DNA of 64,000 nucleotides, from contig OW388296.1 in NCBI GenBank assembly GCA_936450465.1, forward strand, positions 42,016,448-42,080,447, in the 5' to 3' direction. The position numbers and the translations under genes are program-made. Positions 12,321-25,979 of this stretch are shown in pieces (positions within the stretch are counted from its first letter, which is position 1; each line of letters begins with the position of its first letter). Below the pieces are notes generated by a model. It made no database searches. It saw only the letters and a program-made list of their open reading frames with translations, and was not told where the DNA came from. The stretch is from Gibbula magus (Eukaryota; Mollusca; Gastropoda; Trochida; Trochidae).

Positions 12321-13842
12321 AGCTGAATGGCTATTGTAGAAGGTGTCCACTGGACAGTTTGACAAAGGGTCAGGGTTAAAGGTCAGAGTTGAGGTATTTG
12401 GTTTGTAGCTACAAGTTGTCAGGGCCATGTTTAGGGGAAAAGGTGAGGTTCTGCCATTGATCTGATTCGCAACTCATCTTTCAATGGGCCTGAAAGGATT
12501 TTCAAGTGTGTGAATGTTATGGAAAGGAATTCTAGGTATTTCTGACCCTCTGAAGAAGAGTTTGCCCCAAAGAAAAATAATCTGAGGAAAAAGAACTTAA
12601 TACATGTACAGGACAAAATTAGTTAGGGATATTGGATATTTTATGATTTATATTTCATTATTATGTCGAGTAAAAACTTATACATTATTCATCATTTCAA
12701 AATTTCAAAATTTCAAAATATCCATAACTAATTTTGTCCAGTATATAAGCAAACAGCTTTTCCATAATTATCCAAGTCACGAAATTGCAAAACTATCATG
12801 ATTCTTGACAGTAAAACTCTTGAGTGAAGTTTTGTTATTTTTTCAATCGGACTAAGGTCGTACCACAAACAACTGAGATTTCTGAAAATGTCAGATTTCT
12901 ATGAAAAGTAGTGAAAATTGCCACGACCCTTTGCAGAAAATCTCTATTGCTAACATATACTAAATACAATTAACTCCAAACCAGATTTTCATATATGACA
13001 ATCAAAGAACATGAAAAGATGTTAAAGTCATAACAGATTAGTGTTTACATGATAAACATTTTTGTTGCAGTATTACCGAGCATTACTGTGCAATTATTGT
13101 GTCTTCATATTTGATTGCCCATATGATCAGATTATTATTGCAATACAAAAGGTCACCAGCCACATTATCAATGGATGAGTCTGATGCCATATTACAGCGT
13201 CTGGCATGTACTTAGACCAACGTGGAATGCAATCACTTCCGATTAAGTCCCTTGTCCCACAAAGCCCTATCTCCCTCTGTGATAATCATAATGTTCAAGG
13301 GCCCCTTACATAATTTTCTAGAGGTCAGCAATGTGTGCAGACCGGAGTTATGTCCCTTGATATAACAAGTTGGGCTTGACACAGGTGCTGAAGGGTTGAT
13401 GACATTTGCCTACCTGTTTCAAAGGGGGGAAGATAGCTTGATCTAGGTCCCCCACAGGTAAAGCTAGATAATTATCAAGGTTTATGGGTAATAGAGTTTA
13501 AGTGGTGTGAAAATTCAGACCTATCATGCAATAGTGACTTTGATTCTGTGAAGGTAGGGAATGAATTATTTTTTATATCTTATTGAAAATTAATGGTTTA
13601 TATGAAAAATAGCAACTTTTTAATCATTAACTTCTTAAAACTAGAGACAGTAACTCAGATAATAACAGATATATGCACATGTGTCAAGAATACATATTTT
13701 GACCTATTTTTTCCCTTTATGTTAAATTAATTTTAAATAGAACAGTGGATTTTTTGGGAACTTTGACTCTCTTTGTTGAGCGTCATTGAATTTATTATGT
13801 TCTTCAGTTTTTATTTTGAAAGGTCAATGAACTTTTTTTCAG

Positions 13843-14104
13843 GTTTGTTATTTAGAAGAGGGTTAATGAATATAATGTTTGTGAAGTTTGTTATTTAGTT
13901 GAAGGTTAATGAATGTAATGTTTGTAAAGTTTGTTATTTAGATGAGGGTTAATGAATGTAATGTTTGTAAAGTTCGTTATTTAGATGAGGGTTAATGAAT
14001 ATAATGTTTGTAAAGTTTGTTATTTAGATGAGGGTTAATGAATATAATGTTTGTGAAGTTTGTTATTTAGATGAGGGGTCAATTAATATTATGTACGTAA
14101 AGTC
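13843..14104 (+). repeat. minisatellite, 43-bp unit, about six copies
   Basis: The unit 'tttgttatttagatgagggt' + 'taatgaatgtaatgtttgtaaag' repeats about six times. Differences between copies are few, so the array looks fairly young. The last copy is degenerate. Confidence 0.85.
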
Positions 14105-15687
14105 AATAACAAGATTATGGCTTAAATCCCAGGACAAGAGGGATGCATAAATATAGAATTTCAGCTTTACGAGACTACGGCAAATAGAACAGGTGGGCTC
14201 ATGTTTGACGTTCAGGTGATTAACTGTCTGTGTACCTGGATAAATCTTAACGGGCCAATCTTGATTGCTTTGCAGGTATTAAACCTTGAGCTTAATAGTA
14301 TACCCTTGATCCGCTTTGGCCATTGTCTGTGGACAGGTCGCCATTAAACCGTCTTTGTAATTAAATGTCAGGTAAAAATAGAATAAGTATCTCATTGGTT
14401 GACCACTTGGTATTAACATATTAAATCATGTGTAAGGTTTTGAACATCTTATAGCAACTGAGTTTGATTTGAGATTTCAAGCTGTAAAAGTTCTCAATTG
14501 TATGATGTGCATGTGCAAAACAAAACAAATGAATCTATCTCACAGAAAAAGGCTTATCGAATTGATTGCTCTGCACAATCGTGAATAATAATTTTGATAA
14601 TCAAAAATTTATTACTCATCATCTACTTATTTCAAAACTTCTCCATATAGTATAACCTTTGCTCTCGGTCAAACATAAAACAATTCAGTCAATGACACTT
14701 GGTCATGTAAAAATCTCTGTATGTCTTCAATTCTCTCCACAAAATTACTATGGTCAAACTGTCTCTTTAAGGTTATATGCAGTGAGGAAAGGTTTATGAA
14801 TATTGTCATCAAAGTTTATAAATATTGACATCAATAGTTCTTCAGTTCATTGTAAATGGAAACGACTTATTGACATACAAAAATCAGAGTGGATTTACAA
14901 CGGAACACTTTTACTCTCTTTGTGATCCTGGACCTCACGTGGGTTCAATCCACAGCCTCGGAGGAGATAATGCAAGCAAATGTTATTATCAGGACACGTT
15001 TATCAGGATTCTAAATGTCAGCGGCAGTGACTGGGTCTGCCACCCTGACTAATACAGGCTATTTGGGGCGCTGGGTGGCTATATCTAGCTTCTCTCTGAT
15101 ACCGTAGACTTCAGAAGCAAGGTTGTAATCTTGTAGACCTAGTATATTTTGGGGGCGAAAGCAGCGTGTAAAGTCAGTAATTTGTTTTTGTCAATATTAT
15201 TTTCTTTCAATAGGTCAGTGTGTCTTAAATGTAACGATTTAATTATCTTTTAAAATTAGTGTTTAGAATTTATTTGAAAATTGAATGAAAACAAGCTTAA
15301 AATATTGCTTGCACATTTATGGTTTCATTTATTATAAATGACAAAATTAACTTTTTTCCATAACAATTTTTTTTAATGATTTCATATTTTTCTAGTAGAA
15401 ATGATACAAATCTATTCTGAGGATATGTAAATGCAACAAATAGATGAGAAATGAGTATTTTCCCGAAAAAAAATATTTCATTTCCTCTGAAGGGTGTTTA
15501 GATAGATGCTTTGTTTCTCGTCCATGTTGTGTTTATCGACAGTCCTTCCTGTTTGACATATGCTATAAAGCAAAGCTAGGTAATTACAACCAAGTGTGAA
15601 CTGGTTCTTGTAGTTTTTTGTGGTCTGCCAAAATGGCCGCCCATCCCTCTCCTATGTAGTTTCAGCATGTGAGATCTAGGTTGTGAC
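14105..15687. other. non-coding stretch
   Basis: Nothing recognisable. A 75-codon open frame at 14825-15052 has no domain features and no splice context, and I do not call it. Confidence 0.4.
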
Positions 15688-16002
15688 TACCGTATTCTCT
15701 CAAGTATAAGACCAGGGGGCCAGGCAAACAAACATCTTGAAAACATGGGGGTGGGCTTTTAGATGGGAGGGACCCCAACTCAGATGAAAATTTATACCAG
15801 AGACAGTTAGAATAGGTTTTATGTAGGTTTTTGACACTTGACTTAAAATAATATTATAGATATATGTAATGTATGACCATGGAACATCTGGCAAAATTGG
15901 GGGTGGGCTATAACCAGAGAATAACCCCAACCAGGACAACCCTCTGAAAAGTAGGGGTGGTCTTTGGCTTGGCTGTGGTCTTATACTCGAGAGAATATGG
16001 TA
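15688..16002. mobile_element. TA-flanked MITE, TACCGTATTCTC family
   Basis: The 26-bp ends at 15688-15713 and 15977-16002 are inverted complements with two mismatches. The left starts TACCGTATTCTCTC and the right ends GAGAGAATATGGTA. A TA target duplication is likely, as in Tc1/mariner-type elements. There is no open frame of note inside. The termini resemble those of the element at 22917-23542. Confidence 0.75.
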
Positions 16003-16439
16003 TATGGTCTATATTTGTGATGGCCGTTGGTCCTCTTATATATCTGCAAGTATTTAGTTAGACCTCAATAGGTATATTATCTATTCTGTCTAGACATATT
16101 GCAATATTGTTATGACCCATGAGAATTCGTTTCTAATGACGTATCACTCAATTCTGTCATCCGAACCCTTGCATACTGAAGATGTTTAAAATTTGCATCA
16201 TTTGTGAACTAAATTTTTATTCATAATTAGAATGGTAAGCTTAATTTGTGATAATATTTCTATGAATATAATGTAGACTAAAAATATACAATAGACTTCT
16301 TCAAAATTTTTCTAGAATATGGAAATAGTACAATTATACAATTTTCTGATAAAAATCTTGGGAAATGATAGAGTTCATCCAGAAGATAATATATGGCGAA
16401 AACAATTTGCAGTTATGAATGGATAGATCCTAGAATGTT

Positions 16440-17060
16440 TGTCAACTTCTCTGAAGCTTGCTTTTCCAGGAAGGAAAGCTATATTGAGAGCTCCGGAAAT
16501 AATTGTGGTAGAGATCGTAATCTTTGTAAGTAGGTCAACTTCTCTTATCATTTCATTTCCCTAAAAGGAAAATTGTCATTCTAAATACGTTACGGAAAAG
16601 GTAGTTATGAATGTATATATCATATTCCTGTGACTTGCTCTTATTGCCTTATCTCATTTCCAGAAAAGGAAAGTAATTGTTATCTGGATTAATGCTCCAG
16701 AATTAGTTACAGCTGACAGACCATGAATTGTGTAAAATATGCTGACTATTATAAGAGTATATCTTATATTATGTAGAAATTAGGCCGACTTTTACCATGA
16801 TTTCCTTGCCAGAAAGGAAAATTGTCAAGAAAATGCTCCAGATTATTAATGTACAGATCATAATTCCAGAATGTAGACCAAGGTTATTATTGCCGGAAAT
16901 GAAAATTATTATCAAGAAAATGTTCCAGATGTAATGATTATTAATGTACCAATCATAATTCCAGTATAGACCAAGGTTATTGTTGCCAGAAGAGAAATCA
17001 TACTAATCCAGATTATGCTCCAGAATGATTATGCTCCAGAAGTACAGTTATGAATGTCAA
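16440..17060 (+). repeat. degenerate tandem repeat array
   Basis: Modules such as 'ccagaaaggaaaattgtca', 'aagaaaatgctccaga', 'attaatgtac.gatcataattcca' and 'gtagaccaaggttattattg' recur several times with variable spacing (roughly 90-110 bp). No coding potential is evident. Confidence 0.55.
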
Positions 17061-17339
17061 GATCATCCTAGAAAGTAGGCCGACTACTATAGCGATCTCG
17101 TTTATTGAGCCTATTAACTATGGAAAGATTGTGATCACAAAGTGAACCTGTAGAGCAGGATATCTTGTCAAGTCGCCAGGCTCTAGGAGGAAGGTGGTAG
17201 GCATGCCGTGATACAAGCTCATCTTGCCCGTTTCCACGACAAACATTTCCTTTTTTGACTGCGATGCCGCCTCACCTTAGGAAGTAGAACTGCTCGACTA
17301 TCAAACGCAACGCAACAGAGTGTCGACATCTGGCTGAAT

Positions 17340-17690
17340 CCATGAGTGATACATCTGCTGCTTTGACGTCTGCTGTTTCCCACTCTTTTCATGCAGACTC
17401 TTTTATAGACTAGGGGAGGGAAAAAGTGAGGTACCGATTGGAATTTGGTGGCATATGTATGACTGATTCATCTAATTCTTTGGAGTCTGTTTTTTCCCGC
17501 TCTTTTTTTTTGTAACACAGAAAAATTGAGGCACAATGGATAGGAATTTGCTGGAAAATGTCTAACCGAATTATCTTTTGCTTCGCCGTCTGCCTTTTCC
17601 CGCTCTTTTTCATGCCAACTGTTGAAAGGAAAAACTGAAGTGTTATGTGTTTGGGAGTTGCTGGCACAGTCAGTATGATCAGTGAGTTGC
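17340..17690 (+). repeat. degenerate tandem repeat, about 120-bp unit
   Basis: Three related blocks contain 'tctg..ttttcccgctcttttt', then a 'ggaaaaa.tgag' element, then 'ggaatttg.tgg'. They lie near 17380, 17490 and 17600. A minus-strand open frame spanning them (17410-17763) is a by-product. Confidence 0.55.
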
Positions 17691-18109
17691 TGTCTGGAGT
17701 GTTACCCGATACCTTCCATGTCATGGTAACTCTTTGGGCTGGAATGTGTGGAGTACTTATCAAAGGAAGCTTGTCTAACGTTATTATGTGTCATGTTAAA
17801 AACATCCTTTACCCTTTGCCTGGTCGTTCCTGACAATGACTATCTGAATCATTTAAGCAGGGGAAAGACTATTTTGTACAAGCAGCCTTAATCTGTAATC
17901 TGAGATAAAGATTGTCAAGAAATATTTTCAATATTTTGTACGATTTTTGTTTTGCTCAACTGTAAGGTTATGGTCACTGGTGATTCCTAACGATTCAGTG
18001 TGGTATATTTGTATGTGTTGTCCGTATTCTGTCAGTTATAATTAGTCTTGAGTTGATAAGAAAATCCTACCGGTTTACCTTGTTATTCTGATACGGATCG
18101 TCTTATTAT

Positions 18110-18420
18110 TTTCACCAGGATGTTCTATAAATTGCCACATCTTGTGATTATATTGTGTTCTTAATTTTCCTCCATAATTTTTTGGGATAACTTCATTACT
18201 TCAAGATATGATCCATTTCTTATAAATCCCACCAGGATGAAGAAATACACATTTATGGATTTAAATTTTAAATGCCTTTAAAAGAAGCTACGTCACCAGG
18301 ATGTTCTGTGAATTGGCGTATTTGGTTGATATTGTTATTATATGCTCTTCTTCAATAATTTAGACTCTTTCGCAATTACCTGTTTACTTCAATATATGAT
18401 CTATGTTCTAAAAATATCTT
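18110..18420 (+). repeat. diverged tandem duplication, about 180 bp
   Basis: 'caccaggatgttct.t.aatt' at about 18115 and 18296 is followed in both cases by similar AT-rich sequence with 'acttcaa.atatgatc'. A third partial 'caccaggatga' is at 18231. Confidence 0.5.
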
Positions 18421-18591
18421 CTTCTCTTGCAGATAGGCCTGATGCTCTAGGAATTACCAACACGGACGCAACATTCCAGGTGATGATTAAAACTCTGGGA
18501 TAGTCGCAGATTGGATTACGCAGAGCGGATTACGACATCCATGTTTTGTGACAGTTTAGGAAAATACATGTGTGTCAGAAAGCCAAACAAA

Positions 18592-18816
18592 ATGGCGGGA
18601 GCAGCAGTGTTTGTGTTGATGTGTATTTTTATGGCAGACGTAGGACATTGTACCATAAGTGTGTTGGATTCCAATGATGTCCTAGCTGATGGAGTAAGGA
18701 CTGCAAAGTCTGTGGACCTTAACTGGGGAATAGCAGATACAACAGCTTCCGTAGGACGCTTCTTCAATTATAGTATTCCAGCCGATGCCTTCAAAGGAGT
18801 GAACCTTGTTTATAAG
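18592..18816 (+). CDS. DAG1: dystroglycan, first coding exon (residues 1-75)
   Basis: This exon encodes the signal peptide (MAGAAVFVLMCIFMADVGHC) and the first half of the N-terminal Ig-like/cadherin-like domain of dystroglycan. That protein is the laminin receptor core of the dystrophin complex. I chose the ATG at 18592 because its context is strong (aaaATGG) and a hydrophobic signal sequence follows at once. The frame is open upstream to 18511, but those residues are polar and would bury the signal peptide. The exon probably starts at 18433, after the pyrimidine-rich acceptor 'cttctcttgcag'. It ends at 18816 with AAG|GTAAGT. The frame at the junction is phase 0 and joins to 35882 as ...LVYK|VTEAGKDSLPHW, with no residues lost. 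In vertebrate DAG1 a single small coding exon likewise precedes one giant exon and ends at the equivalent lysine (family knowledge). Confidence 0.93.
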
Positions 18817-19930
18817 GTAAGTTGCCTTTGGGTGATAACCGTTATTTGGATATTTGGATATTTGGATTCTAGCACCTTGATTTTCGAAGCTCTTTTAGTC
18901 CTCAGATAGTCAAAGCTAAATGTTAATCTATGGTACTTATGATTGTCTTAGCAACGAGAGTTCTGAAAACCTTCATCTAGAAGGTCAATGGCTATGTGTC
19001 TCGGAGTGCCATTAGAAATTTCAAAGCATCATCTTTTTATAGTTGTTTTTCCCCATCTTTGTTTGGAAAGTGGAGAACATTATATAAAAATCACTCTCAA
19101 AACACAGCACAATAAGCTAATTCAAACTAAATTCAGAAAGTACTTGAAGAGAGCAGCTTATCTGGCCTTTGGCAAGGATCATATTAAGATTTGTTAGATA
19201 CATTTTAGAATTAAAGTTAAGTTTTACAATATTGTAATATCTCTCTAACCTTTTAAAGATTAGTGTAATATCAATATTATTAAATAAGTATATATATCTC
19301 ATGTAAATACACATATATATCCTCAAGTGTAAATGAAGGAAGAATAATGAAAGTAAAAGGAATAAAGTGTATTAATACAATTAATCCCTTAACAGCCACA
19401 CATTTCTAATAGTGTTATATTTCCAGTGTAGATATATCCCATGTATATATATATATCCCCTTGTGGAAATTAAGTCCTAAGCCATCTAATTTACTCCTTG
19501 AACGGCTTAATCAGGTTGATAAGGGTTGGCACGCTAGCTGAAAATGGAATGACCCAAGTGACCCTGGGGGTGATAAGCTTGTGAAAGAAAGTGAAAATCT
19601 TTGTGCGAGACTTAAATGGTTCTCCAGATAGGCATAACTTGAAAATAAATTAGTCTGATAGAGTGTATTTGTTTTAAAATGGGAGTGTCTAACCCAATAT
19701 TTTGAACTTTGAACTTTGAAATTTGGAAAAGTGGGATGGAAAGACATATTTTGTCTTTGATTTTTGTTATGACCTTTATGTCAGGATTTTAATGGCAGAT
19801 AAGATGGTGTCGATTTAAGTGGTTCAATTAATCTTTTTCTATTTATTTTAGCAGTAAAATCTTTTATGAAATCAACCAAATGAACACATCCTACTGTAAA
19901 TTCATGCTTTTAGATACTTTCATTTTCTCC

Positions 19931-20045
19931 TCAAGAGGTAGGATAGCTCCGTGGTTCGCACGTTTGACTTTGGATCCAGGGTTCTGTGGTTCTAATTCTG
20001 CCAGGAGCTAGGCAACTTTGCTGTAGAGAACCGATCTATATACAG
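19931..20045 (+). repeat. degenerate SINE head
   Basis: 'gaggtaggatagctccgtgg' and 'ggttctaattctgccaggagctaggcaactttgctgtagagaacc' match the tRNA-like head and the start of the SINE body with many substitutions. The 3' body is missing. Confidence 0.6.
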
Positions 20046-20589
20046 AATATAGAACATTTTGAAAACATTTGTCAGGATATGGACACAAAACTAGCTTTTA
20101 AGTTTGCACCCTCTCAAGAAGGGTCATACGTTTAGCTTAACACCATTGGCGCCACTTTGGTCAATAACATTATCTGGTAATGTTCTATGTGTTAAAGTCA
20201 AATATTTAATTTTGATATTTACTAAATATTCAACTGAAAAAAAATATTTATCAATGAACGTACAAACCTCAGCAAATAACGAATATTTGATTTTGATATT
20301 TACAAAATATTCAATTGAATTTTTTTTTTATTCAACGTAGAAACCTAAAAAAATGAAGAGTAGTGGCTTCATCTTCTGGGAAAACAAATAGTAAAAGGAG
20401 TTCTGTGTTACTTTTGACATTTACCGATTATTCGTAATTCACATGAATGTTAGAATAACACACCCAAACAGACAATCCCAATAAGGACGTGTCTTCTGTG
20501 TGATCGCACCGATACCCCCCGACGTTAACATAAATCCATATACTGTAATTACCGATGGTAGGCCTATATACAGTGTACTGTTTCAAGTC

Positions 20590-21178
20590 CAAACCTTATG
20601 ATCGATATTGACGTTGTCTTCATCAATAATAGCCAATCTCATAATAATGTAATGTTTCTGCGACTCCGTCTTCAAATATTATATGAAATTAGCCAGTTTT
20701 GGTATACCATAATGATCAAGTGAGACATTATCTTGATCAATAATAAACCAATTTCATTATGATATATGTTTCTGCGACTTTGTCTTGAAATAGTATATGT
20801 AGTAAAATTATCCAGTTTTCGTATGTCATTCATAATGATTGATATAGACGCTATGAAAATCAATAATAAATTTTGTTATATTCTGATGTTTCTGTGAACT
20901 TGTCTTCGATTATTCTTTAAAATCAGCCAATTTAAGTATACCGTTCATAATGACCCAATTTTGGTATACTGTTCATATAATGATTAATATGTACATTGTC
21001 ATTATCAATAATAAACCAATTTCTTTATATTCTAATGTTTCTGCCCTAGTCTTCAACGATTTTATATATTTGTGTAAAATTAGGTTATTTTTGGTATATA
21101 TAAATATATATACAAGTACAATCCTTACGAATGCTTTGATCAATAAGTAATTTAGTCAACATCTATTGTTTCTGACTA
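20590..21178 (+). repeat. degenerate minisatellite, about 120-bp unit, about five copies
   Basis: Each unit holds 'tcataatgat.gatat.gac', 'tcaataataaaccaattt', 'attctaatgtttctgcgac', 'tgtcttcaa' and 'aaattagccagttttggtat'. Copies are strongly diverged and the last is truncated. Confidence 0.65.
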
Positions 21179-21518
21179 CCGACTATCTGGTGGAATTAGC
21201 CACATTTCCTTCACGTGGCTTCCACAACTATAGTGGGCAATATGGCGGCTGGTTGTCACTTTTGACGTATAATCAATTTATTTTGCATTTTATTGTCAGC
21301 CTTGTAACAAATACTGGTATATTATGTTATTGAATCAGATATAATCTTGGTTCCAGAAAATGGGTTTGGTCTTGCAGCGTCTAGACTTGTGAAGGCTCTT
21401 GAATATATAATTTTATCTTAGAGAACATGTACACTTTAGATGTTGATAACTGATGGCAAATCATTCTGTGTGGCCAATTGACAGGAATCTTAAATAAAGA
21501 GATACTAGCTTCTGAATT

Positions 21519-21806
21519 GGGGCGGGATAGCGCAGTGGTTAGTGTGTTCAGCTTCGGTCAAGAGGGAAACCAGGGAAAAAGCACCTTGTCTGCAGTTGAG
21601 AACAGTTCTACACGCAGTAAGGTTTGGGTGCAATGCTACACTAAATTTGCCCCAGTACCGCCCATGGTTCGTTAGTTCCGTTGCTCGCAGGTTTTACTGC
21701 AATGCATAACCACATGGTTTTGGCGGCTTTCTCTCTGCAATAATCCTAACATCTGTGATAAATAATCTTGAAAGCGGTGTTCAACCCATATCATCTCATC
21801 TCACCT
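21519..21806 (+). repeat. tRNA-derived SINE, full length, with 13-bp target duplication
   Basis: The A-box region 'gatagcgcagtggttagtg' is present. The B-box region is degraded. The body and the '..gcggtgttcaaccc..catctcatctcacct' tail follow. Flanking 13-mers at 21506-21518 (TAGCTTCTGAATT) and 21807-21819 (TAGTTTCTGAATT) differ at one base and mark a LINE-type target-site duplication. Confidence 0.88.
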
Positions 21807-22916
21807 TAGTTTCTGAATTAATGACAAGTGGCGATTTTACAGAAATGAAGATAAAATCATGGACTCACAAGATGCTCTCCAGAATATTTTTGAACCGACA
21901 AGCAAGGGGTTAATGTTTTCTTTTCTGCCGTTGACTTTAATCTCCTCCATATAGTTCTCAAGGAAAGAAGTTAAATTAATTAAAATACTCTTTAGTGCTT
22001 TTAAAGCAGTTTGAATTTAGCCTTGCTAAATCTTTTTAAAGAAATAATGTCACTTTCATTTGGCTTCCTCCTTTAACCCTTAACCAGGGGTTCTAGAATG
22101 TTCCAGGAAACAGTATATTTTGCCAATGATATCATTCTCTATGTTAACATGTTGGCATTACTGTAAATTGGTGAATCAGAATGATGTTACCAGTGTTACC
22201 ATTTGGAAAAGATGCCAAAATGGTTTTTAAGGGTTTAGCAAATTTGATTAAGTTAAATTGAATAACACTTTTAATAACTTGTTTTTAGTGTCCTTTCATT
22301 GTTTTAAAATCATGGTGATTTTTTAATGCGATTTAAATTATGGCCACATTTAGATTTTTTTTTCAAATGCCAATTGTATATATGGTTTTGATGTTACTTT
22401 GATCGAAGTTAGGGGTATTCCTGAAACATCCTTTATAGAGAAAATATTCCTTTGTTATGATAATTCATTATTTTCTTTATTGTCATAATATTCAGTTGTA
22501 TAATGACAGGTTTTTGAGTAATGATAATGATATGTATTAAATCTTATTTTTAACGGTTTGCTGTTTATTACCTGATGTATGGAATATTATGCTGCATATA
22601 TATCAACTTCATTCAATAATGCTGTCAATTCTGATGATTCATCACATATTTGGGCAACAGATGTCAAGAAATTATAGTATTAGATTGATTCTCTATCTTC
22701 TGTATGAATTTCATTTATTATAACTAACAATGTTATGTAGGTCAAATATAATGACTGAATTAAAGGGCCAGAACATGTTCTTCATAATGTTAAAGAATAT
22801 TTTATTTTAAACCCAAATTTGATTTGTATCATATTCTAAAAAAAAATGTTAGACCAAAACAGAAGGAAAGTCTAGCATTACACCAAAAGAATTGTTGATC
22901 AAAGCATTGATTCAAG

Positions 22917-23542
22917 TACCGTATTTCCTCAAATACAAACTCGGTCTATAATTTTATTGGAGCCTTGAAGACAACCCGGGGGTCATTAGGTGTTAAGGTA
23001 AATACAACCCGGATCTGGAATATGAATTGAAGGCCTACCGTATTTCCTCCACTACACCCCATCTCGAATATAACTAGAGCCTCGAATACAACCCGGGGGT
23101 CGTGAGGTGTTGAGGTAAATACAACCTGGATCTGGAATATGAATTGAAGGCCTACCATATTTCCTCCACTACACCCCATCTCGAATATAACTAGAGCCTC
23201 GAATACAACCCGGGGGTCATGCGGTGTTGAGGTAAATACAAGTGATTGGGAAAGACACCTTTGACAATGGGCCATTTTATTAAGGGCTTTTAGTCATTTT
23301 CAGAAATTTGAATGTGCCATTCCCCTTTGTAGCAATTGTAAAATTTCAAATTTTAATGGACTATTTTTTCATCCTATGTGCAAAGAGGCCCATGGCCCCT
23401 ACCTTTCCCAATCCCTGCAGGTCTGAAATATGAATTGAAGGCCTACAATATTTCTCAAATAAAACCCGGGTCTCAAATAGAACCCAGGGAGTAAGGGGTG
23501 AATGAAATAGAACCCTGGTATTGTCTTTAAGATAATACGGTA
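22917..23542. mobile_element. TA-flanked MITE carrying an internal minisatellite
   Basis: It begins TACCGTATTTCCTC (22917) and ends GATAATACGGTA (23542), a short inverted repeat shared in style with 15688-16002. Inside, a unit of about 118 bp ('accgtatttcctccactaca..tcgaata.aac..gagcctcgaatacaacccgggggtc') is repeated two to three times. It is interrupted at about 23240-23415 by unrelated sequence and resumes to 23530. The minus-strand open frame at 22946-23275 exists only because the unit lacks stops in that frame. Confidence 0.65.
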
Positions 23543-25979
23543 CATGTATTTTGACTCTAGTCAGTAACTACCATGAAAGAAGACCATTTACTGTTAGGCA
23601 TGGAAATAGTGAAAGGATACATCTTGTTCTCCGTCATCCTGAGGGCATATTCCTATACTTCCTCTTGACTGCATTAGAAATGGAATTATTGCATCTGAAA
23701 TTGGTGTGAAATTGGATGAAAGATCCATTACTAGTCTGTCATCAAGACCCTAGAGCAAAATATTCAATTCATGACCAGCCCAGTCTAGAAAATTATAGCA
23801 AGTCTAGATTACTGAGCTCTATTGTATTTTCTTCGTTTCAGAAATTAAGGCATCTTTAGGACTCCATTTTGTATAAATATTTGAAATAATTTGAATTGTT
23901 TGTAAAATGGTGTTGGTAAGAAAAATATTTCTGAGACTAAATGTTCGTTTAATCCATTACCAGTGACCTCAGTTTCTATAAATGCTTGACAAATGTATTA
24001 TAAAGGTTTTACAATTGAATTGATGCCTGTATTGACAGAGCACTATTTACAGCAGTCGGGGATTTGTCGCGATGTGACAAAGTCACTACCATTGGCGCCT
24101 TACCGTTTTGTTGCAACTTATGTTGTCAGAAGTAATTACTGTTGTCACAGATATGTCACAATCTGACAACTTGGTTTATGGCTTTGCCAAAACTTAAGAT
24201 GGAGTTTTTATTCAATGGTAATGGAGACTATTGATGTCTTACTATTTTGTTGCAACTTGGGTTGTTTAATGCAGTATTTTCCCTTGTTCTTTGGCCACCA
24301 TTAACCATTAAATTTCAGCTTTTATCGCAGGATTTTATACTGTAGTTTGCTATGCCAAATTGCACTAACTATATATCATTCCACATTTATTTTGAGGAAT
24401 CTTTTATGGATATGCAACTGAATTTCATGAATTAGTTGAAGGCTAAAATTTCTAAAATGAATACTGGAGAGTTCTATATAGTGGTTGAATACTGCTATTA
24501 TATGTAAAAGTTCTCTGATCAAAGTTTGATATATGATATATGATACTTCTTAAGTCCATGTTTCACATATGTCAAATATTTGAAAACATTAAACAACATT
24601 TAAATAATATTGACATTTGACAAAACATACATGTTTTCTGTATTTGTCCATAATTTGCCTGCTCTTCTTTCCTTTTGAAAAAGGACTCATAGACATAGAA
24701 TTAGTTCACAAAAAGTTAAACTTATTTCTGGAAAAACTGTCCAGATCTTCTTTCAGGTCTAGTTGCAAATGAAAGGTGATCCTGATGACTTCACCAAATG
24801 TGGAAGGTATTGCTTACCCATTCCATTTCATGTCCTTTAAAGACACCCCATTGACATTCCAGGTTTAATGTCTCCCCATGAAATATTTATTTACGACCTT
24901 CAAGCAAGTTCACCTGACTTTCATCCTGAAATGTTGAACATTCTTTGAAGTTAGGCAGATGATTTAGAAGCTTTTGCGTCTTACACTATGGAGTTACAAT
25001 TTTTGACTCTGAAAATTCAGAATTTCATCTTAACCCTTCACCTGGACCCTTTCTTTAGCCAGAGACTAATCTTGGATTAGCCCTGTTGTTTATGAGTTGT
25101 GATTCTTGTGCATTTGCCACTCAGAATTGTTTGGCAAAAATTGTCCTGGCGGCTAAAAATTCTATAAATTCATCAAAAATGGTAGTATGCATAAAATATA
25201 ACTTCACATGTCCTTTCATTATTCTCACCATTTAACAAATATAACTTTTCATTTTGTTACAAATTTTTAAGAATTTATCTGCTCTGATTATGAAATTGTT
25301 TAGGAAGGAATCATTTTTCATATTTTCAATTAGATAGTTATTTGAAGAATGTCAACATATAAATATATGTAACACAACACAAACCAGATAGGCAAGGATG
25401 GGTTCTGATGAAATGAATACCTGTTTTGTGCAACACCAGATCTTCTGCCTGAAAAACAAAACATCTGGATCTGCAGTCATCTATCTCTTCCATGGTGTCA
25501 TTGTTTTTTTTTTCTGAAGTCAATGAAAGAAAATGAAAATTGATCATCCGAGATTCTGCCAGTTGTGTTCGAGAGACAATTTGTCAGTCTTAACGTTTCT
25601 TGTATATTATATTTTTACTGGTGAATCAGCTTTTCAAAGGTTGTTATGAGGGTTATTCATGTTTCTCGCCTGTGATTATTTTGTTCTTCTTCAGCAGATA
25701 ATTGCTGTTTAGCCAAAGATGATAATCTCATGAAAAGCACGGCTAGAACTTTGCCAGATTTTATGAAAGGGTTATGAGAGACATCAGTCAATCTAACACT
25801 GCATGTTTATTACATTTCCTGCACCTATTAATAAGATTTTCCAAAGGTCAGCATGTGCTGTCTGGCTTCAATCTCCACACAGTGCAGCGAGTGCAGAGTC
25901 TATTTGGAGGTGTGATATACATGCCTTCAACACCCTGTGAGTCCATCCGTCAGTATTCATTCACTGAAACAGAACACAG

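Larger units (their letters stand above)
10570..13842. other. AT-rich non-coding stretch
   Basis: No gene recognised. It holds the two small repeat arrays listed separately at 11461-11590 and 12010-12320. Otherwise I see only AT-rich unique-looking sequence. Confidence 0.4.

Noticed and set aside
13843..14104. Possible coding repeat protein
   Set aside because: The 43-bp unit is not a multiple of three and contains stops in all frames.
14825..15052. 75-codon plus-strand frame
   Set aside because: No start context, domain or splice sites that support it.
18511..18591. Upstream in-frame extension of dystroglycan
   Set aside because: The extension starts at a non-ATG codon, holds polar residues and would bury the signal peptide. 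The ATG at 18592 has better context.
22946..23275. 109-codon minus-strand frame with internal protein repeats
   Set aside because: The repeats are the 118-bp DNA minisatellite read in a stop-free frame. There are no signs of selection on codons.
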